Below are positions 62,700 through 64,000 of a stretch of DNA of 64,000 bases, in pieces. The position numbers and the translations under genes are program-made. The notes beneath the pieces are model-generated. The model worked only from the letters and a program-made list of their open reading frames with translations, had not been told where the DNA came from and did no database searches. Source of the DNA: Fusarium oxysporum f. sp. lycopersici 4287 (Eukaryota > Ascomycota > Sordariomycetes > Hypocreales > Nectriaceae); assembly GCF_000149955.1 (NCBI RefSeq), contig NC_030991.1:2601571-2665570 (forward strand), written 5' to 3'. Each line of letters starts with the position of its first letter. Position 1 is the first letter of the stretch.

Positions 62700-64000
62700 A
62701 TGACTTTAAATATACCTGATCGTGAAATGAGGATTTTTCGAGCCATTTCTAACGCCCGTGAGACGAGTATTCGCGCTGCATCATAGCTGGAGACCGTTCC
62801 TCGCTCGACATTGAGGGATCGGATCAACGGTGCTTAATCGACACAAATAGCACATGAAAAGTTCCTCTCTCTGACTCCTTTACAGGAAAAGGAACTCGTT
62901 GACCTTATTTTACTGCGTGAGAAGGCGTTCCAGCCTCTTCTGAAGTCAGAGATACACTCATACGCACAGCATCTTGCTGAACTCAACGGTCTTGGACCGC
63001 ACCTCGGCAAGAACTGGGTCAACCGTTTCTTCAGGCGTCATACGAGTGTTATTTTGAAGCCATCACGACTTTTTTCTACTGCAAGAAGGAAGACAGTGAC
63101 AGAGGAGGGACTCAGGGAGTATTATCGTGGTCTTCTGGCCATTTGCAAAGAGTTATCCATAGGCTCAGACCGCATGTATAATCTCGACGAAACTGGAGTC
63201 CAAGAAGGGGAGTCTTTGGCCGGGGCTGTTGCCGGAACGGTCCTGACGACTTCATCAGAGAAGATACAGTCTGACGCCTCGGCTTGGATCTCAATCCTCG
63301 AGACTATATCTGCTACAGGTCAGCGACTAACCCCGTGTATTGTATATACAGGAAAAACATCACAGGGCCAGAATCTTGGCGATTTTATTCCTGATTGGAA
63401 ATACACATGCAGTAAGAAGGGCTGGAGCAATACGGAAATTATGTTACGGTGGTTTTATGATGTTTTTCTCCCTGGGACGACGCCAAAAGACCCGTCACAA
63501 TGGAGACTTCTCGTCCTGGACCAACATAAGACTCATATCTCTGTGGAATTCATGAAGAAGGCATATATGAACAAGGTCTGGCTCAGTTGGCTGCCTTCGC
63601 ATTCTTCTCATATCACTCAACCTCTCGATGTGGGCATTTTCGCAGCTCTGAAGAGGTATTATCGAGCTGAGACGGCCGGGATGCATACGTACGAGGCGAC
63701 ATCCTCTCGGCAGAAACATATCTTCGCAACTGCATATAAAATAGCTTCCAATAAAGCGTTCAGTCAAGACAATATCCGGAATGCATTTAAAGCATCTGGA
63801 ATTTATCCTGTCGACGTTGAGAAGGCAGTGTTAAAGTTGAAGCCCAAAGAGCGTCGATCCGTGATTTCAAACCCCCTTATAACACCACCAATCCAAGCTC
63901 TACAGGGCGATGATATCTTCGCGACGCCTTCATATAGTCATGATATTGAAAAACTGCTTTTAAAGGTGAATTGGGCGTCAGAAAACGTGCAAAGGGACAT
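62700..64000 (+). pseudogene. Pogo/Fot1-type transposase, partial (runs off window)
   Basis: From ATG 62700 (MTLNIPDREMRIFRAISNAR) one frame runs to the window end with two stops: TAG at 62784-62786, inside the Psq HTH (before LETVPRSTLRDRINGA), and TAA at 62835-62837. From there it is open for over 380 codons. The CENP-B HTH is seen (LGKNWVNRFFRRHTSVILKP), then the DDE core: MYNLDETGVQEGE, LLVLDQHKTHIS and HITQPLDVGIFAALK. FKASGIYPVDVEKAV follows. Both stops replace likely glutamine codons (CAG, CAA). It is distinct from P1-P5. The C-terminus lies beyond 64000. Confidence 0.85.

Overview
This window is from a filamentous ascomycete (Pezizomycotina) nuclear genome. The evidence is short introns of 47-99 bp with GTAAGT/GTATGT donors, fungal bHLH, bZIP, F-box, small heat-shock and zinc alcohol dehydrogenase genes, and fungal transposon families (Fot1/Pogo, hAT, piggyBac-like, Crypton, Tad-type LINE, Ty1/Copia). 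An Aspergillus/Penicillium-like fungus is possible, but species cannot be read from the sequence. About two thirds of the window is transposable element, much of it nested.

Layout. 1-12680 is a stack of Tc1/mariner Pogo-type elements. P1 (341-6942) carries two other elements, P2 (727-3283) and P3 (3286-5491), side by side inside its transposase gene. Next comes the 3' part of an old element (P5), which holds a younger relative P4 (7611-12594), whose right terminal repeat is split by a Crypton (9467-12586). 12683-16672 is host DNA with an F-box gene (minus) and a small heat-shock gene (plus). 16673-21963 holds two hAT transposase pseudogenes joined tail to tail, the second split by MITE B1, which itself contains MITE C. 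23539-24545 is a decayed FAD-linked oxidase. 24906-27894 is a third hAT element, followed by a Pogo 3' fragment. 28520-38700 is host DNA with a bZIP gene, a bHLH gene, an LEA-like fragment truncated by a 5'-truncated LINE, and a second bHLH gene. A piggyBac-like pseudogene lies at 38709-40614. A membrane RING-H2 gene (42030-42570) and a small membrane-protein gene (44406-44867) follow. 45803-58745 is one MITE (B2) of about 430 bp expanded to 13 kb by a full LINE and by MITE D, which contains a full Copia element. 59867-61112 is a zinc alcohol dehydrogenase, 62320-62470 an old solo LTR, and 62700-64000 another Pogo transposase that runs off the window.

Most notable points: (1) five element families share a terminal core near ACGTACATGATAAGC followed by two copies of a family-specific 9-mer with 17-bp period, which looks like a modular transposase-recognition code; (2) the Copia gag and pol frames are separated by a single in-frame UGA, suggesting readthrough; (3) P2 has a possible second, convergent gene; (4) nearly all frameshifts lie in homopolymers or short tandem repeats, so some 'pseudogenes' may be assembly errors. 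Host genes do not form an obvious pathway cluster; the two related bHLH genes about 5 kb apart are the only hint of local functional grouping.
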